This document shows, piece by piece, positions 62,501 through 64,000 of a DNA stretch of 64,000 bases; position 1 is the first letter of the stretch; each line of letters starts with the position of its first letter. Origin of the DNA: Emergomyces orientalis (Eukaryota > Ascomycota > Eurotiomycetes > Onygenales > Ajellomycetaceae); the NCBI GenBank assembly GCA_002110485.1, contig MOWL01000025.1, positions 372,001-436,000 on the forward strand. Reading direction: 5' to 3'. The notes beneath the pieces were generated by a model, which was given only the letters and a program-made list of their open reading frames with translations, ran no database searches and had not been told where the DNA came from. The position numbers were made by a program, and so were the translations under genes.

Positions 62501-62616
62501 GAGTGGCAGCCCTGGTGAGAATGGCGTATTCGGCTAAGTCCGGTGTGACGACCAAAGTAACCGTTCGTGCCGAGGAAGAGGGTGTGGCTGCGACAGTCGT
62601 CGCATCTGTTGCATAA
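59532..62616 (+). CDS. sec21: Coatomer (COPI) subunit gamma, Sec21
   Basis: The exons are 59532-59607, 59670-59980, 60037-61003, 61059-61406, 61465-62286 and 62384-62616, giving 918 aa. Every intron is 55-97 nt with GT/AG ends, and frames match. The adaptin-like helical solenoid (about 20-550) includes LLTKIAVLLFTGEKFP, YRANAIRALCRIID, YHAIGLLYQMRAHDRMALVK and DDTDDEVRDRAALNLRLM. A Lys/Thr/Pro hinge (about 600-660) leads to the gamma-COP appendage (about 665-918), ending in GVTTKVTVRAEEEG. Gamma-COP is a core subunit of the COPI coat for Golgi-to-ER transport and binds cargo tails and ArfGAP. Length and order are complete and normal. It is expected to be essential. Confidence 0.98.
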
Positions 62617-63207
62617 TTCAACCCCTATTTCCTCTCCTCCCCCAAAGGAGATGGCGCTTGTCAAAAATGGCGATGTTCGGTAGATAATTCATGACCCTTT
62701 ATTGCTCCTCTCCTCCACCCCGTCTTTTTCTTTTGTGCCCTATCAACGATGACAGGTGTTTTGACGCATGCTTTTCTCTTGATGGGGGGGTCTTTAATTT
62801 AAATTTTAAGTATGGTGTTTGTGGAAGAAGCCGTACATATATTGTTGTCCTTCCATGCCCATAAATATCTTCTGCGGATTGAGCACGATGTAGTTGTTTC
62901 TCCTCTTCATGTTTTTCCCACCTCGAACTACCTACCTTTGTTTCCGAGTTCCTTTTTTTTTAATTGATATCTTTTTATAGCAGTAATCTTGGACGTAGTG
63001 CACTGCGTCTCTGTTGTTCAAAACATAAGGTAGACGTCCGTTTCATGTTGAATATCTAGTTCTATATAATGGGGTATCTAAAAGCTGCCGAAAAACATCG
63101 ATCATTTCATCACGATAATAGATCTCAAAATGGTTTTGAAATATGACACTAGCCCGAAACGCTGAACCCCATAAATACATATAGAAAGCCCAGCTCGTAT
63201 AAATCTA
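62617..63207. other. Convergent 3' intergenic region
   Basis: Pyrimidine-rich 3' flank of sec21 and 3' flank of the minus-strand gene. No supported gene is visible. Confidence 0.55.
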
Positions 63208-63964
63208 TCAGCCAAAATGATAAACTCCAGCAGCAATATCCCCACTCTCAATTTTATCCATGGAATGTCCCGCCCTCTGGGCGTTCCGCTTCAACAGTTC
63301 GTCAAGTTCATCGTCAGACACCACTCTCAACTGGGATGGATGAGATTCATGTAAACCAAGCAATCGAAGGTTCCTCAGACCCCCATCCAGCGCGTCAATA
63401 AAATCTTCCTTTGAAAAGTCCGGGAAACCTTGGGATTGTTCAAAGGAGAGGATCTCTAACAGTAGCGGCGAGCGTAATGAAGCAAGGGTGCGAAAGAACG
63501 GGGATTTGGCCAGGTCCCCTTGGATCGAAAGATAATGCAGGTTGGGAATATAGCGAAGAAGCTGCTCTGCGTGCTGGGGGGTGTGATGCACTTCATAGGG
63601 GATTCTCAAACTTTTCAAATGATTGCGCAGATGCGGGTTGCTCAGTACAGCTGGTATCATGGCTGGCTCTCTGAGGGCGTTCCCAGCTAATGTTAGGCTG
63701 GAGATTTTCGGCGGCCAATCGAACGTGTGCATGATGGTGGGATCAAACGTTCCGCTGATTTCAAGCTTTCGCAGAATTGGTGGCCATGACAGGTGGCTTG
63801 CCGCCGTACTTATGTTTGTGCTCCTGGGCAATCGCAGACGGCGGAGATTATCCAGATGTTGAATGGCCTTCTTAATGGCTTCGAATTCGACTTTTCTAAT
63901 TACATGCAGTAAATCTAAGGAGCGAAGTTTTTTGCATTTGGAAAGAGCGCCGAGGTTAACTGTC
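63208..63964 (-). CDS. Leucine-rich/F-box-like protein, 3' exon only
   Basis: This is a terminal exon of 757 nt. Its 5' boundary is set by a TTTTATAG acceptor with a TACTAAT branch point at 63965-63985; the rest of the gene lies beyond the window end. The 251 codons show regularly spaced leucine-rich units such as CKKLRSLDLLHVI, HLDNLRRLRLP, PPILRKLEISG, PKISSLTLAGN, HLRNHLKSLRIP, YIPNLHYLSIQG and LRNLRLLGLHES. This pattern is usual in fungal F-box/LRR proteins that serve as ubiquitin-ligase adaptors, but the F-box itself would be upstream and is not seen. The protein ends AAGVYHFG. Function is unassigned. Confidence 0.75.
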
Positions 63965-64000
63965 CTATAAAATTGAATTAGTACTTGTAGATTATATTGT

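Overview
The window is nuclear DNA of a filamentous ascomycete. The genes carry many short introns (about 50-100 nt) with GTRNGT-type donors and CTAAC/CTGAC-like branch points. The recognisable proteins (KOG1/raptor, a Tea1-type kelch protein, Hrr25-type casein kinase, Zn2Cys6 and Yap-type bZIP regulators) are of the kind found in Eurotiomycetes. An onygenalean (Ajellomycetaceae-like) host is my best guess, but that placement is inference, not proof. All gene models were spliced by hand from the sequence; reading-frame continuity across every junction was checked.

Layout. 1-837: 3' end of a Gly/His-rich hydrophilic protein gene, with an apparent frame break. 2532-5192: unrecognised 856-aa low-complexity protein. 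6459-11097 (-): complete TORC1 scaffold kog1. 15463-20176 (+): tea1-like kelch/coiled-coil polarity protein. 21403-33096: four genes that look like one metabolic cluster: 5-oxoprolinase (-), D-glutamate cyclase of the DUF1445 family (+), an allantoate-permease-type MFS transporter (-), and a Zn2Cys6 regulator (+). 35498-36977 (-): casein kinase 1 (hrr25-like). 42661-44439 (+): class I alpha-mannosidase (GH47). 47261-49292 (+): second allantoate-permease-type MFS transporter, with an apparent one-base frame break. 49293-55984: 6.7 kb gene desert. 55985-57084 (+): Yap/Fcr3-like bZIP factor. 58115-59062 (-) and 59532-62616 (+): divergent phosducin-like plp2 and coatomer gamma sec21. 63208 to the window end (-): partial leucine-rich/F-box-like protein.

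How the genes work together. Most are unrelated housekeeping genes: TORC1 signalling, cell polarity, protein kinase, N-glycan trimming, chaperone-assisted folding, COPI transport. The exception is 21.4-33.1 kb. D-glutamate cyclase makes 5-oxo-D-proline from D-glutamate, and 5-oxoprolinase opens 5-oxoproline to glutamate at the cost of ATP. A transporter of an organic-anion family and a zinc-cluster regulator flank them. GATA-type motifs lie in both divergent promoters. I read this as a candidate nitrogen-regulated cluster for taking up and using 5-oxoproline and/or D-glutamate; no tool-based check was possible.

The gene-poor 37-56 kb part holds two diverged copies of a dispersed repeat next to TTAGGG-like tracts, several TACGGAGTA motifs and a 24-bp tandem repeat. 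No intact transposase, reverse transcriptase, tRNA, rRNA or CRISPR array was found.
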